This document shows positions 1 to 7,889 of a stretch of 64,000 nucleotides of DNA, one piece after another (positions within the stretch are counted from its first letter, which is position 1; the number at the start of each line of letters is the position of its first letter). This DNA is from Rhizobacter terrae. Lineage in GTDB: Bacteria; Pseudomonadota; Gammaproteobacteria; Burkholderiales; Burkholderiaceae_C. The DNA lies in NCBI RefSeq assembly GCF_003852895.1, contig NZ_QUSW01000010.1, positions 62,001 through 126,000 of the forward strand, given 5' to 3'. The notes under the pieces were generated by a model that made no database searches, was not told where the DNA came from, and was given only the letters and a program-made list of their open reading frames with translations. A program made the translations under genes and the position numbers.

Positions 1-1088
1 TTCTGCGGCTCCATGCTGGCGTGCGAGATGAAGGGGTGGCTGTAGGCGGCCTCGATGGTCTTGCTCGCGTTGGCGAAGGCCGCCGCCACGTCGCCGTCCT
101 TGCGCAAGGTCGCGCCGCCCGGCTGCCTGGATGCCGCCTGCGCCTGCGATGCATAGCCGGCCCAGCTCTCGCCGGCCACGCGGCCTTCGTCCCACGTGAC
201 CTTCAGCTCGCGGCGCGCACTGAAGGCGGCCCAGGTCGAATCGGCCACGATGGCCACGCCGGGCATCAGGCCCCGCAGGTCGGATGAGCCTTCGATGACG
301 AACGCATCGCGCACGCCGGGCAGTCGCTTGACCGCATCGAGGTTGGCGCTCAGCACCTTGCCGCCGAAGGCCGGGCACTTCTCGTACACCGCGTAGAGCA
401 TGCCCGGCAGCCGCACGTCGATGCCGAACAGCGGCTGCCCGGTGACGATGGCTGGGTTGTCCACGCCGCCGATGCGCGTGCCCAGCAAGGTGTAGTCCTT
501 CGGGTCCTTGAGCACGACCTCGGAGGCCTGGGGCACGGGCAGCGTGGCGGCCTTGGCGACGAGTTCGCCATAGCCCAGCGTTCGCTTGCTCGACCGGTGA
601 TGCACCGCACCCTCGGCCACCGAGCATTCGGCCGCGGGCACCTTCCACGCCTGCGCCGCGGCCTGCACGAGCAGCGTGCGCGCGGTCGCGCCCAGGCGCT
701 GGAAGTCGGTGTAGTTGTTGGGCGTGGAGGTGGACCCGCCTGCGCTCTGGTTGCCGTAGATGGGGTCCAGGTCGCCCTGCACGATGGCCACGTCCTGCCA
801 GTTCACCGACAGCTCCTCGGCGATGACCATGGGCAGCGAGGTCTTGATGCCCTGGCCGATCTCCGGCTGCTTGGAGGTGAGCGTCACGCGGCCCGAGGGC
901 GCGATGTGGATGAAGGCGTTGGGCTTGAAGCCGGTGGTGGCGGCCAGGCTCTGCACATGGCCCACCTGTTCGGCGGCATCCACTGCCGATGACAGGTGGA
1001 TGCCCAGCAGCAGACCGCTGCCGGCCGCTGCGGAGCGACGCAGAAACTCTCGCCTGCCGGCGTTGGCAATGGAGGCGTGCGCGTTCAT
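1..1088 (-). CDS. Molybdopterin-binding aldehyde/isoquinoline oxidoreductase large subunit, N-terminal part (3' end outside window)
   Basis: The frame stays open from an ATG at 1088 to the window edge, so only about 362 N-terminal residues are present. The product resembles the large subunit of the xanthine dehydrogenase / isoquinoline 1-oxidoreductase (IorB) family, which carries the molybdenum cofactor and oxidises aldehydes or N-heterocycles. It begins with a twin-arginine export signal (RREFLRR followed by a hydrophobic stretch), typical of the periplasmic IorB-like branch. Later recognisable blocks include [18 protein letters not shown] and GGSTST. Its start overlaps the stop of the upstream 2Fe-2S subunit gene (ATGA), so the two are translationally coupled partners. 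Substrate cannot be told from sequence. Confidence 0.88.
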   Translation of the reverse strand, partial: MNAHASIANAGRREFLRRSAAAGSGLLLGIHLSSAVDAAEQVGHVQSLAATTGFKPNAFIHIAPSGRVTLTSKQPEIGQGIKTSLPMVIAEELSVNWQDVAIVQGDLDPIYGNQSAGGSTSTPNNYTDFQRLGATARTLLVQAAAQAWKVPAAECSVAEGAVHHRSSKRTLGYGELVAKAATLPVPQASEVVLKDPKDYTLLGTRIGGVDNPAIVTGQPLFGIDVRLPGMLYAVYEKCPAFGGKVLSANLDAVKRLPGVRDAFVIEGSSDLRGLMPGVAIVADSTWAAFSARRELKVTWDEGRVAGESWAGYASQAQAASRQPGGATLRKDGDVAAAFANASKTIEAAYSHPFISHASMEPQ

Positions 1089-1570
1089 GACGCATCCTTC
1101 TTCGGCTGCGCCGCAGCAATCTGCGCCGCACGGTGGATGCCTGCGCGGATGCGCAGGTAGGTCGCGCAGCGGCAGAGGTTGCCGGCCATCGCGTCGTCGA
1201 TGTCCTTGTCGCTGGGCTTGGGGTGCTCGCGCAGCAGCGCATCGGCGGCCATCAACTGGCCGGCCTGGCAGTAGCCGCACTGCGGGACGTCCAGCTCCAC
1301 CCAGGCGCGTTGCAGCGGGTGCTGGCCATCGGGCGAGAGGCCTTCGATGGTGCGCACCTTCAGGCTGCCCACGGACGACACCGGCGTCAGGCAGGCGCGC
1401 GCGGGCTGGCCGTCGAGCTGCACGGTGCAGGCGCCGCACTGGCCGGCGCCGCAGCCGAACTTGGTGCCCACCAGGCCGAGGTGATCGCGCAGCACCCACA
1501 GCAAGGGCGTGTCGGGCGCGGCCTCGACGCTGCGCGCCTGGCCGTTGATGGAGAGGGTGTATTGGCTCAT
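1085..1570 (-). CDS. 2Fe-2S subunit of molybdenum hydroxylase (IorA/CoxS-like)
   Basis: This 161-residue protein has the two-domain small-subunit plan. An N-terminal plant-type ferredoxin domain carries the cluster motif [11 protein letters not shown] plus a later C. An alpha-helical domain carries a second 2Fe-2S site (CGYCQAGQ and GNLCRCATY). It relays electrons from the molybdenum subunit encoded immediately downstream, with which it overlaps by 4 bp. An in-frame ATG at 1621 would add 17 residues, but family members start directly with a sequence like [11 protein letters not shown], so the ATG at 1570 is preferred. The electron acceptor, often a cytochrome c in IorB-type enzymes, is not encoded in the visible part. 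Confidence 0.93.
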   Translation of the reverse strand: MSQYTLSINGQARSVEAAPDTPLLWVLRDHLGLVGTKFGCGAGQCGACTVQLDGQPARACLTPVSSVGSLKVRTIEGLSPDGQHPLQRAWVELDVPQCGYCQAGQLMAADALLREHPKPSDKDIDDAMAGNLCRCATYLRIRAGIHRAAQIAAAQPKKDAS

Positions 1571-1763
1571 GCTGGGAAGTCTCGGTTGGCCGGACGCATC
1601 GCGGATTCTGTGACTCGGCAACGGCCCTCATTGCTGCATGGGCAACAGCGAACGTGCGATCTTGTTGCGTTGCCAGCAGTTCCGGCCGCCCTGCCATGGC
1701 ACGTTCGGTGCAATGCCATGTCGAAGACGCCGGAGGGTGTCCTTGCCGAAAGTGATAACGCGG

Positions 1764-3929
1764 ATGTCATCGAGTCGTTTGTGGAATCGTGGAAGCTGGT
1801 GGGCAGTGATTGCCATGACGCTCATCGCCAGCCTGCCGCCTGCCGCTCAAGCAGGTGCCGTGCCGCCCGCGCAGGCGCAGACCGAGCAGGTCACCGCCCG
1901 GTTGCTGGCCGCGACCACTGCCGTGCAGCCGGGGCAGACGCTGCTGGTGGGCGTGCAGCAGGGGATCATCGAGCACTGGCATACCTACTGGGTGAACCCC
2001 GGCGATTCGGGCCTGGCCACGACCCTGGCGTGGACGCTGCCCGCCGGTGCCTCGGCGGGTCCCATCCAGTGGCCGGTGCCGACACGCATCGCCGTGGGGC
2101 CCATCGTCAACTACGGCTATGCGAACGAGGTCACGCTGCTGTCTTCGCTGCGAGTGCCGCAGGGGCTGCGCGACGGCGACGTGTTCGACGTGCAGGCCAA
2201 GGTGGACTGGCTGGTGTGCGAGGACACCTGCATCCCGCAGCAGGTGACGCTGGGTCTGTCGCTGCCTGTGCGTTCGGGCGTGGCCGCCGCTTCTGCGGAC
2301 GCGGCTCGTTTGCAGCAGGCCCAGGCGCGCCTGCCCTCGGCCACCTCACTGAAGCCGCAGTGGCGTGTGGAAGGACAACGCCTTCAGTTGAGCCTGCCCT
2401 CGGCGGATCTTCCCGCGCACGATGCAGCGTACTTCTTCCCGCGCCGCTGGGGCGTGGTGGCGCAGGGCGAGACGCAGCAGCTGCAGCATGACAAGAGCGG
2501 CTGGGTGCTGTCGCTGGGCGCGGGCGAATCGCCGCCCAAGACCGGCGATGCGGCCGATGGCGTGCTCGTGTTGCAGGAGAAGGGCCGCGTGGTGCAGGCC
2601 CTGGCACTGGGACACGATCCCGCGCCGGTGCAGGCCCTTGCTGCCAGCGCCGCCCGAACGCTGCCTCCCGCGCCTGCTGCCGCCGGCGAGGCGTCGCCAT
2701 CGCTCGCCCTCGCACTGCTCATGGCCCTGGCCGGCGGCCTGCTGCTCAACCTCATGCCCTGCGTGTTTCCCGTGCTCACCATCAAGGCCCTGTCGCTGAT
2801 GCAGCAGGCCGAGGCCTCGCGACGCACGGTGCGCCTGCATGGCCTCGCCTATGCGGCCGGGGTGCTGCTGAGCTTCGTCGTGCTCGCCGCAGTGCTCATC
2901 GCGCTGAAGGCCGCGGGGGACAGCGCCGGCTGGGGCTTCCAGTTCCAGTCGCCGGCCTTCGTGCTGCTGATGGCGCTGCTGATGCTGGCGCTGGGCCTGA
3001 GCCTGTCGGGCGTCGCGACCTTCGGCGGCTCGGTGACAGGCATCGGTTCCAGCCTGGCCGCACGCGGCGGCGCCGGCGGCAGCTTCTTCACCGGCGTGCT
3101 CGCCACGCTCGTGGCCACGCCGTGCACCGCGCCGTTCATGGGCGCGGCGATGGGCTATGCACTCACCCAGCCTGCGGGCATCACCCTGGCGGTCTTCCTC
3201 AGCCTGGGCCTGGGCATGGCGCTGCCCTACCTGCTGCTGTGCGAATGGCCGGCCTTGCAGCGCCTGCTGCCGCGGCCCGGCGCCTGGATGGAACGGCTCA
3301 AGCAGGCCATGGCCTTCCCCATGTACGCGAGCGCGGCATGGCTCGTGTGGGTGCTGACGCGGCAGGCGGGCCCGCAGGCCTTGGCGGTGGCGCTGGTCTC
3401 GTCACTGGTGCTGGCCTTCGCGCTGTGGCTGTATGGCGGCACGCGCACGCTGGCCAGCAGCAGGCGGCGGCACGGCAGTGCCATCGCCGCGGCAGTGCTG
3501 GTGGCCCTGGCTGCGGTGGCGGGTCCGGTGGTGGTGGGGCCGGCCGATGCGCCGCGTGCCGCGAGCACCACGCATGCGGATTGGGAGCCCTACACGCCGC
3601 AGCGCCTGGCCGACCTGCGCGCGCAAGGCAAGCCGGTCTTCATCAACCTCACCGCCGACTGGTGCCTCACCTGCATGGTCAACGAGCGCGTCGCCTTGCG
3701 CTCGGAGTCGGTGGACCAGGCCTTCCGCCAATCCGGCGTGGTGCGCCTGCTGGGCGACTGGACGCGCCGCGACGAGCACATCACGCAGTTGCTGGCCGCG
3801 CACGGCCGCAGCGGCGTGCCGCTGTATCTCTTCTACCCGGCCGGGGCCGACGCGCAGCCCGTGCTGCTGCCGCAACTGCTCAGCCCGGACCTCATCCTCG
3901 CGGCGCTTCGTGCGCCGCGGGCCTCATGA
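1764..3929 (+). CDS. Thiol:disulfide interchange protein, DsbD/ScsB family
   Basis: A 721-residue inner-membrane electron conduit that moves reducing power from cytoplasmic thioredoxin to the periplasm. It has a signal or anchor segment ending near residue 30, then a periplasmic N-terminal domain with a Cys pair (VCEDTCIPQQ, ~152-156). A multi-helix membrane domain follows with the transport cysteines in MPCVFP (~331) and TPCTAPF (~452). The C-terminal thioredoxin domain has the redox motif DWCLTC (C634, C637). The N-terminal block YWVNPGDSGLAT is more like ScsB (suppressor of copper sensitivity) than classical DsbD. The ATG at 1764 is chosen because it gives a normal signal peptide; upstream in-frame starts add an Arg-rich tail. 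A redoxin gene follows 26 bp downstream. Confidence 0.9.
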   Translation: MSSSRLWNRGSWWAVIAMTLIASLPPAAQAGAVPPAQAQTEQVTARLLAATTAVQPGQTLLVGVQQGIIEHWHTYWVNPGDSGLATTLAWTLPAGASAGPIQWPVPTRIAVGPIVNYGYANEVTLLSSLRVPQGLRDGDVFDVQAKVDWLVCEDTCIPQQVTLGLSLPVRSGVAAASADAARLQQAQARLPSATSLKPQWRVEGQRLQLSLPSADLPAHDAAYFFPRRWGVVAQGETQQLQHDKSGWVLSLGAGESPPKTGDAADGVLVLQEKGRVVQALALGHDPAPVQALAASAARTLPPAPAAAGEASPSLALALLMALAGGLLLNLMPCVFPVLTIKALSLMQQAEASRRTVRLHGLAYAAGVLLSFVVLAAVLIALKAAGDSAGWGFQFQSPAFVLLMALLMLALGLSLSGVATFGGSVTGIGSSLAARGGAGGSFFTGVLATLVATPCTAPFMGAAMGYALTQPAGITLAVFLSLGLGMALPYLLLCEWPALQRLLPRPGAWMERLKQAMAFPMYASAAWLVWVLTRQAGPQALAVALVSSLVLAFALWLYGGTRTLASSRRRHGSAIAAAVLVALAAVAGPVVVGPADAPRAASTTHADWEPYTPQRLADLRAQGKPVFINLTADWCLTCMVNERVALRSESVDQAFRQSGVVRLLGDWTRRDEHITQLLAAHGRSGVPLYLFYPAGADAQPVLLPQLLSPDLILAALRAPRAS

Positions 3930-3955
3930 CCCTGACCCTCCAGAGGAGCTTCACC

Positions 3956-4585
3956 ATGTCCAGAACTTCGCGCCGCGAGGCGCTCGGCCTGATGGCGCTG
4001 GCCGCATCCGCCGCCTGGCTGCCGCTGGCCGCGCAGGCCGCCGCCAACATCGACCAGCCCGCGCCCGCCTTCACCGGCCAGGGCGCCGACGGCAAGCCGG
4101 TGAGCCTCGCGGCCTACCGCGGCAAGACGGTGGTGCTGGAGTGGACCAACCACCAGTGCCCCTTCGTGCGCAAGCACTACGACAGCGGCAACATCCCGCG
4201 CCTGCAGCAGGAGGCGACGGGGCACGGCGTGGTGTGGCTGCAGGTCATCTCATCGGGACCCGGGCAGGAGGGCAACGTGGACGGTGCCACCGCGATCAAG
4301 CTGAACCAGCAGCGTCATGCGGTGCCCACCGCGACGGTGCTCGACCCCGAGGGCACCATCGGCAAGCTCTATGGCGCGCAGACCTCGCCGCACCTGTTCA
4401 TCGTGAATGCGCAGGGACAGCTCGTCTACAAGGGCGGCATCGACAGCATTCCGAGCACGAATGTGGATGACATCGCCCGCGCCGAGAACTACGTGCGCCT
4501 GGCGCTGGCCGACGTGGCAGCCGGCCGCAAGGTCGCGCAATCCAGCACGCGGCCCTACGGCTGCTCGGTCAAGTACGCGAGCTGA
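3956..4585 (+). CDS. Exported thioredoxin-fold (AhpC/TSA-like) protein
   Basis: A 209-residue secreted redoxin. An RR-containing export signal (SRREALGLMALAASAAW) ends near AQA (~28). The thioredoxin fold follows with a single catalytic-type Cys in NHQCPFVRKHY (C68) and a second Cys near the C-terminus (C203, RPYGCSVKY). This is the PRX-like2 style of thioredoxin-family protein rather than a CxxC thioredoxin. The start is set by the ribosome-binding site AGAGGAGC about 7 bp before the ATG. It lies 26 bp after the ScsB/DsbD-like gene, so it is a plausible periplasmic client or partner of that reductase (inference). Whether it acts as peroxidase or thiol carrier is not resolved. Confidence 0.85.
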   Translation: MSRTSRREALGLMALAASAAWLPLAAQAAANIDQPAPAFTGQGADGKPVSLAAYRGKTVVLEWTNHQCPFVRKHYDSGNIPRLQQEATGHGVVWLQVISSGPGQEGNVDGATAIKLNQQRHAVPTATVLDPEGTIGKLYGAQTSPHLFIVNAQGQLVYKGGIDSIPSTNVDDIARAENYVRLALADVAAGRKVAQSSTRPYGCSVKYAS

Positions 4586-4588
4586 GCG

Positions 4589-5938
4589 TCACAGGGCAGA
4601 GGCGGGCACGACCGCCTTCTCCTGATGCGGCGTGCCGGCCGGCACCCAGTCGTAGGGCACCGGCTGCCCGCGGTACACCTGATGGTTCACGCTGCGCTTG
4701 CCCGTGGCGGGGTCGCGCGCCACGCGCGGGTACGGGTTCACGTACTCCCACACGATCTCGCCGTCGGGCGTCACCTGGAACAGGCGCCCGCTCTGGCCTT
4801 CGTCGATGAAGGTGTTGCCGTTGGGCAGGCGGCGCGCGGCGCTGATGTGCGTGCTGCGGAAGGTCCAGCTCGCGGCGCCCGAATCCTCGGCGCTGTACTG
4901 CCACACGATCTCCTTCTTCACCGGGTCGATCTCCAGAATGCGTGAGCCACCCGTGGTGGGCAGCGCCGCGCTCGGGTAGCCGGCCGGCCCCTGGTTGTCG
5001 AACACCAGCAGGTTGCCGGCGCCGGGCAGGCCTTCGGGGATGAGGTGGGCGTCGTGCTGGCCGCTGATCTGGTCCACCGGCCGCGGCAGCTTGCGGCTCG
5101 CCGCGCCGCGCGCAATGGCCGGGTAGTTGGGGCCGAGCGTCCACACCACCTTGCCCGATGCCTTCTCGATGATCGCGATGAAGTTCGCGTTGCGCGAATG
5201 CACGAGCAGGTTGTCCGGTGCGAAGCGCTTGTCGCCGGCGGTGAACCAGCGGTTCGGGCCCAGGGCCTTGAGGTTGTTCAGGTGCAGGAAGTCGGCCTCC
5301 TCGGCGGCACGCACGAGCTTGAGCTGCTCGGGCGTGAAGCCGAACTCGTCGAGGTGGTCGCCGGCCAGCCAGCGCCACACGATCTCGCCTTGCGCGTTCA
5401 CTTCATAGACCGCGTCGTCGATGAGCTGCGGCAGCTTGAAACCCGGCAGCGGGCGCGTCACGTTCGACAGCACCACCGTGTTGCCGTTGGGCAGCCGTCC
5501 CCAGTCGTTGTGCTGGCGGGCGAAGCCGCCGGGCGCCTTCTCGCCGAACTGCCACACCACCTGGCCGTTCCAGTCCAGCTCGCCGATGGACTTGGAGATG
5601 CGCGTGGCCACGCGGCCGGGCACGAGATCGGTGCCCGAGCCATCGCCCAGTGCGAGCGTGACCAGCACGTGGCCTCGCTGGCCGTTGGTGTGCGCGGGGT
5701 CCAGCAGGCTGCTGTAGGTGCCGGCGTCCTTCCACTCGCGCACCACGTTGCCATTCAGGTCGATGAGGCGTGCGACATTGTCTCCGCCGGTGAAGAGCAC
5801 GTAGGAGTTCCAGGCCCGTGCGGGGTCGTAGCGTGTGGTGCCGGTCGGGAACACGCTGGGGTAGGCGAGGGCGGCGCAGATGCTGGCTGCAAGGGTGAGC
5901 GCGGTGAGTGCGCGACGGATGAAGCGTTGGCGAGACAT
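4589..5938 (-). CDS. Arylsulfotransferase (ASST) family protein, exported
   Basis: A 449-residue protein of the aryl-sulfate sulfotransferase superfamily, PAPS-independent beta-propeller enzymes that transfer sulfate between phenolic compounds. The propeller repeats show as recurring blades such as ARLIDLNGNVVREWKD, VYEVNAQGEIVWRW and LFQVTPDGEIVWEY. Candidate catalytic histidines lie in GQHDAHLIPEG and FRSTHISAARRLPNGNT. The N-terminus (RRALTALTLAASICAALA) is an export signal. The codon six bases upstream is GTG, so the ATG at 5938 is preferred. I see no cysteine in the mature part, whereas E. coli ASST depends on a disulfide; it therefore need not be a client of the neighbouring disulfide reductase. 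It converges on the redoxin gene with a 3-bp gap. Confidence 0.85.
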   Translation of the reverse strand: MSRQRFIRRALTALTLAASICAALAYPSVFPTGTTRYDPARAWNSYVLFTGGDNVARLIDLNGNVVREWKDAGTYSSLLDPAHTNGQRGHVLVTLALGDGSGTDLVPGRVATRISKSIGELDWNGQVVWQFGEKAPGGFARQHNDWGRLPNGNTVVLSNVTRPLPGFKLPQLIDDAVYEVNAQGEIVWRWLAGDHLDEFGFTPEQLKLVRAAEEADFLHLNNLKALGPNRWFTAGDKRFAPDNLLVHSRNANFIAIIEKASGKVVWTLGPNYPAIARGAASRKLPRPVDQISGQHDAHLIPEGLPGAGNLLVFDNQGPAGYPSAALPTTGGSRILEIDPVKKEIVWQYSAEDSGAASWTFRSTHISAARRLPNGNTFIDEGQSGRLFQVTPDGEIVWEYVNPYPRVARDPATGKRSVNHQVYRGQPVPYDWVPAGTPHQEKAVVPASAL

Positions 5939-6067
5939 GGGCACGCGGGTGATCTTGAATGGGATGCCACTGTCGCTTCAAACCAGTGCGCGCGACGCGA
6001 CCTTTGCGCATAAGGAACAACGGATTCGTTCGTTCCCGCAGCCCGATGCCTTGCGTAGCCTGACGAC

Positions 6068-6084
6068 CTTGATGGCTATAGCCA
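6068..6084. promoter_or_regulatory. Operator candidate upstream of the rhodanese-cysE-XRE unit
   Basis: The sequence CTTGATGGCTATAGCC contains the palindrome TGGCTATAGCCA (6073-6084). The same 16 bases recur at 7787-7802 in front of the encapsulin gene. I saw no third copy in the window. The position, 75-90 bp upstream of the rhodanese start, and the presence of an XRE regulator in the same locus suggest that regulator's operator. Promoter hexamers at a good spacing are not evident. Confidence 0.6.
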
Positions 6085-6107
6085 CCACAACGCAGCCACC
6101 ACAACGC
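6081..6107 (+). repeat. 13-bp tandem direct repeat in the rhodanese leader
   Basis: GCCACCACAACGC occurs twice, at 6081-6093 and 6095-6107, separated by one base. It abuts the palindromic operator candidate on its 3' side. It may be a slippage duplication or a second protein-binding site, and nothing in the sequence decides between these. Confidence 0.6.
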
Positions 6108-6158
6108 GCCGCATCACGGCGCCAGCTTTGAACACGCCAGGTTCCAAGGAGACCATCG

Positions 6159-6617
6159 ATGTCCACCACGCTCGCCGAACACCCGGTCCTCGAACGCGCA
6201 CGCGTCGAGGCCGAAGCCGACCATCTGCCCTATGCCGGTGGCGTGCCGCCGCAGGCCGCATGGGAGCTGGTGCAGGCCGGGCAGGCGGTGCTGGTCGACG
6301 TGCGCTCCGGTGAAGAACGCAAGTTCGTGGGCCATGTGCCCGGCAGCGTGCACGTGGCCTGGGCCACCGGCACCGCGCTCACGCGCAACCCGCGCTTCGT
6401 GCGCGAGTTGGAAGCGAAGGTGGGCAAGGACGACGTCGTGCTTCTGCTGTGCCGCAGCGGCAAGCGATCGGCACTCGCCGCGGAGGCCGCGGCCAAGGCT
6501 GGGTTCCAGCATGCATTCAATGTCCTCGAAGGATTCGAGGGCGAGATCAACGCCGCGCAGCAGCGCGGCAGCGCCGACGGGTGGCGCTTCAGGGGGTTGC
6601 CATGGGTTCAGGACTGA
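6159..6617 (+). CDS. Single-domain rhodanese (sulfurtransferase)
   Basis: A 152-residue single-domain rhodanese. The active-site loop CRSGKRS (C98-S104) follows a hydrophobic strand (VVLLL), and the domain opens with VLVDVRSGEERKFVGHVPGS. The catalytic Cys would carry a persulfide. Rhodaneses are recurrent neighbours of family 2A encapsulin/desulfurase loci, where they are thought to hand sulfane sulfur to acceptors. The start has a good ribosome-binding site (AAGGAG, 6146-6151). The 3' end overlaps the serine acetyltransferase gene by 16 bp, so the two are co-translated. It is the first gene of the XRE-containing unit behind the operator at 6068. Confidence 0.92.
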   Translation: MSTTLAEHPVLERARVEAEADHLPYAGGVPPQAAWELVQAGQAVLVDVRSGEERKFVGHVPGSVHVAWATGTALTRNPRFVRELEAKVGKDDVVLLLCRSGKRSALAAEAAAKAGFQHAFNVLEGFEGEINAAQQRGSADGWRFRGLPWVQD

Positions 6618-7555
6618 ACGGCGCAGCGATCGCACTGCCGCTGGATGAGATCGTTGCCGGCCTTCGCGTGGCACGCGAGCGCTGGCGCACGTCGCAGCAG
6701 CGCCTGCAGGAAGTGGGCGGGCGCGAGCTGCCTTCGCGCGAGGCGCTGCGCGAGATCGTCGACCGCCTGAGCGGCGTGCTCTTTCCGATGCGGCTCGGGC
6801 CACCGGACCTTCGGCATGAATCCGAGGACTACTACATCGGCCACACGCTGGACGCCGCGCTTCAGTCGCTGCTGCAGCAGGTGAGGCTGGAGTTGCGATA
6901 CCAGGCGCGTCACGATGCGCACAGGCAGCGCGACGTCGAGGCCCGCGCACTCGATCTCGTGCGTTCCTTCGGCGGCGCCTTGCCCGCCATCCGCGTGCTG
7001 CTGGACAGCGACGTGCTGGCCGCCTACCGCGGCGACCCGGCGGCGCGCAGCGTGGACGAGGTGCTGCTGTGCTACCCCGGCGTGCTGGCAATGATCCACC
7101 ACCGCCTCGCGCACCAGCTCTACCTGCTGGGTGTGCCCTTGCTCGCGCGGCTGGTGGCCGAGAGCGCGCATGCGCAGACGGGCATCGACATCCACCCCGG
7201 GGCACGCATCGGCCCGGGGTTCTTCATCGACCATGGCACCGGTGTCGTCATCGGCGAGACCGCGGAGATCGGCCGCGACGTGCGCGTCTACCAGGCGGTG
7301 ACGCTGGGCGCCAAGCGCTTCGTGACCGATGAGGACGGGCAACTGCACAAGGGCGGCGCACGCCACCCGATCGTGGAAGACGGGGTCGTCATCTACGCTG
7401 GTGCGACCATCCTCGGCCGCGTGACCATCGGACAGGGCTCGACCATCGGCGGCAACGTGTGGCTCACGCGCAGCGTGCCGTCGGGCAGCCGCATCACGCA
7501 GGCCCAGTCGCGTGAGGACGTTCGCGAGGACAGCCTCGTGGCGCCGCTGGCATGA
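6602..7555 (+). CDS. Serine O-acetyltransferase, EpsC/SrpH type
   Basis: A 317-residue enzyme that makes O-acetylserine, the carbon acceptor for cysteine synthesis. An alpha-helical N-terminal half is followed by a left-handed beta-helix of hexapeptide repeats (GIDIHPGARIGPGFFIDHG, GVVIGETAEIG, YAGATILGRVTIGQGSTIGGN). The catalytic His is in IDHGTGVVIGE. The ATG at 6602 is preferred because the frame upstream overlaps the rhodanese gene in an Arg-rich shadow. It overlaps rhodanese at its 5' end and the XRE gene at its 3' end (ATGA). SrpH-like acetyltransferases accompany SrpI encapsulins in sulfur-regulated gene sets, which supports a cysteine-linked role for the locus. Confidence 0.93.
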   Translation: MGSGLNGAAIALPLDEIVAGLRVARERWRTSQQRLQEVGGRELPSREALREIVDRLSGVLFPMRLGPPDLRHESEDYYIGHTLDAALQSLLQQVRLELRYQARHDAHRQRDVEARALDLVRSFGGALPAIRVLLDSDVLAAYRGDPAARSVDEVLLCYPGVLAMIHHRLAHQLYLLGVPLLARLVAESAHAQTGIDIHPGARIGPGFFIDHGTGVVIGETAEIGRDVRVYQAVTLGAKRFVTDEDGQLHKGGARHPIVEDGVVIYAGATILGRVTIGQGSTIGGNVWLTRSVPSGSRITQAQSREDVREDSLVAPLA

Positions 7556-7791
7556 CGGCCATGGACGACGTCGGCGAGAAGTTCGGTGCGGTGGTGCGCC
7601 AGTTGCGCGAATCGCGCGGCTGGTCGCAGGAGCGGCTGGCGGGGCTGGCCGAGCTCAACCGCTCCTACATGGGCGAGATCGAGCGCGCCACCGCCATGCC
7701 CTCGCTCGCCACCGCGGCCAAGCTGGCGCAGGCACTGGAGGTGCCGCTGTCGCAGCTGATCTCGGATTGCGAACGCTTCGCGCCCGCTTGA
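7552..7791 (+). CDS. XRE-family HTH transcriptional regulator
   Basis: A 79-residue protein that is almost only a Cro/C1-type helix-turn-helix domain: GAVVRQLRESRGWSQERLAGLAELNRSYMGEIERA, then SLATAAKLAQALEVPLSQLI. It has no sensor domain, but one Cys (C73) sits close to the C-terminus and could be redox- or sulfur-responsive; this is speculation. Translation is coupled to the acetyltransferase gene (ATGA overlap). The stop codon lies inside the CTTGATGGCTATAGCC element that precedes the encapsulin gene. This supports, without proving, autoregulation and control of the shell/cargo genes. Confidence 0.9.
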   Translation: MTAMDDVGEKFGAVVRQLRESRGWSQERLAGLAELNRSYMGEIERATAMPSLATAAKLAQALEVPLSQLISDCERFAPA

Positions 7792-7802
7792 TGGCTATAG
7801 CC
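7787..7802. promoter_or_regulatory. Operator candidate upstream of the encapsulin gene
   Basis: This is the second exact copy of CTTGATGGCTATAGCC, with palindromic core GGCTATAGCC (7793-7802). It overlaps the stop codon of the XRE gene and lies about 90 bp before the shell-protein start. A TTGAAC hexamer directly follows (7805-7810), with only a weak -10 candidate 17 bp further. It suggests the shell and cargo genes have their own regulated promoter. Confidence 0.62.
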
Positions 7803-7889
7803 GGTTGAACGCACAGCAGGTGGCCCGGACACTGAGCTTCAGCAGTTTCCTCATATCGATCCTCGTTTTTCGCACAACGGAGTTTTCCC

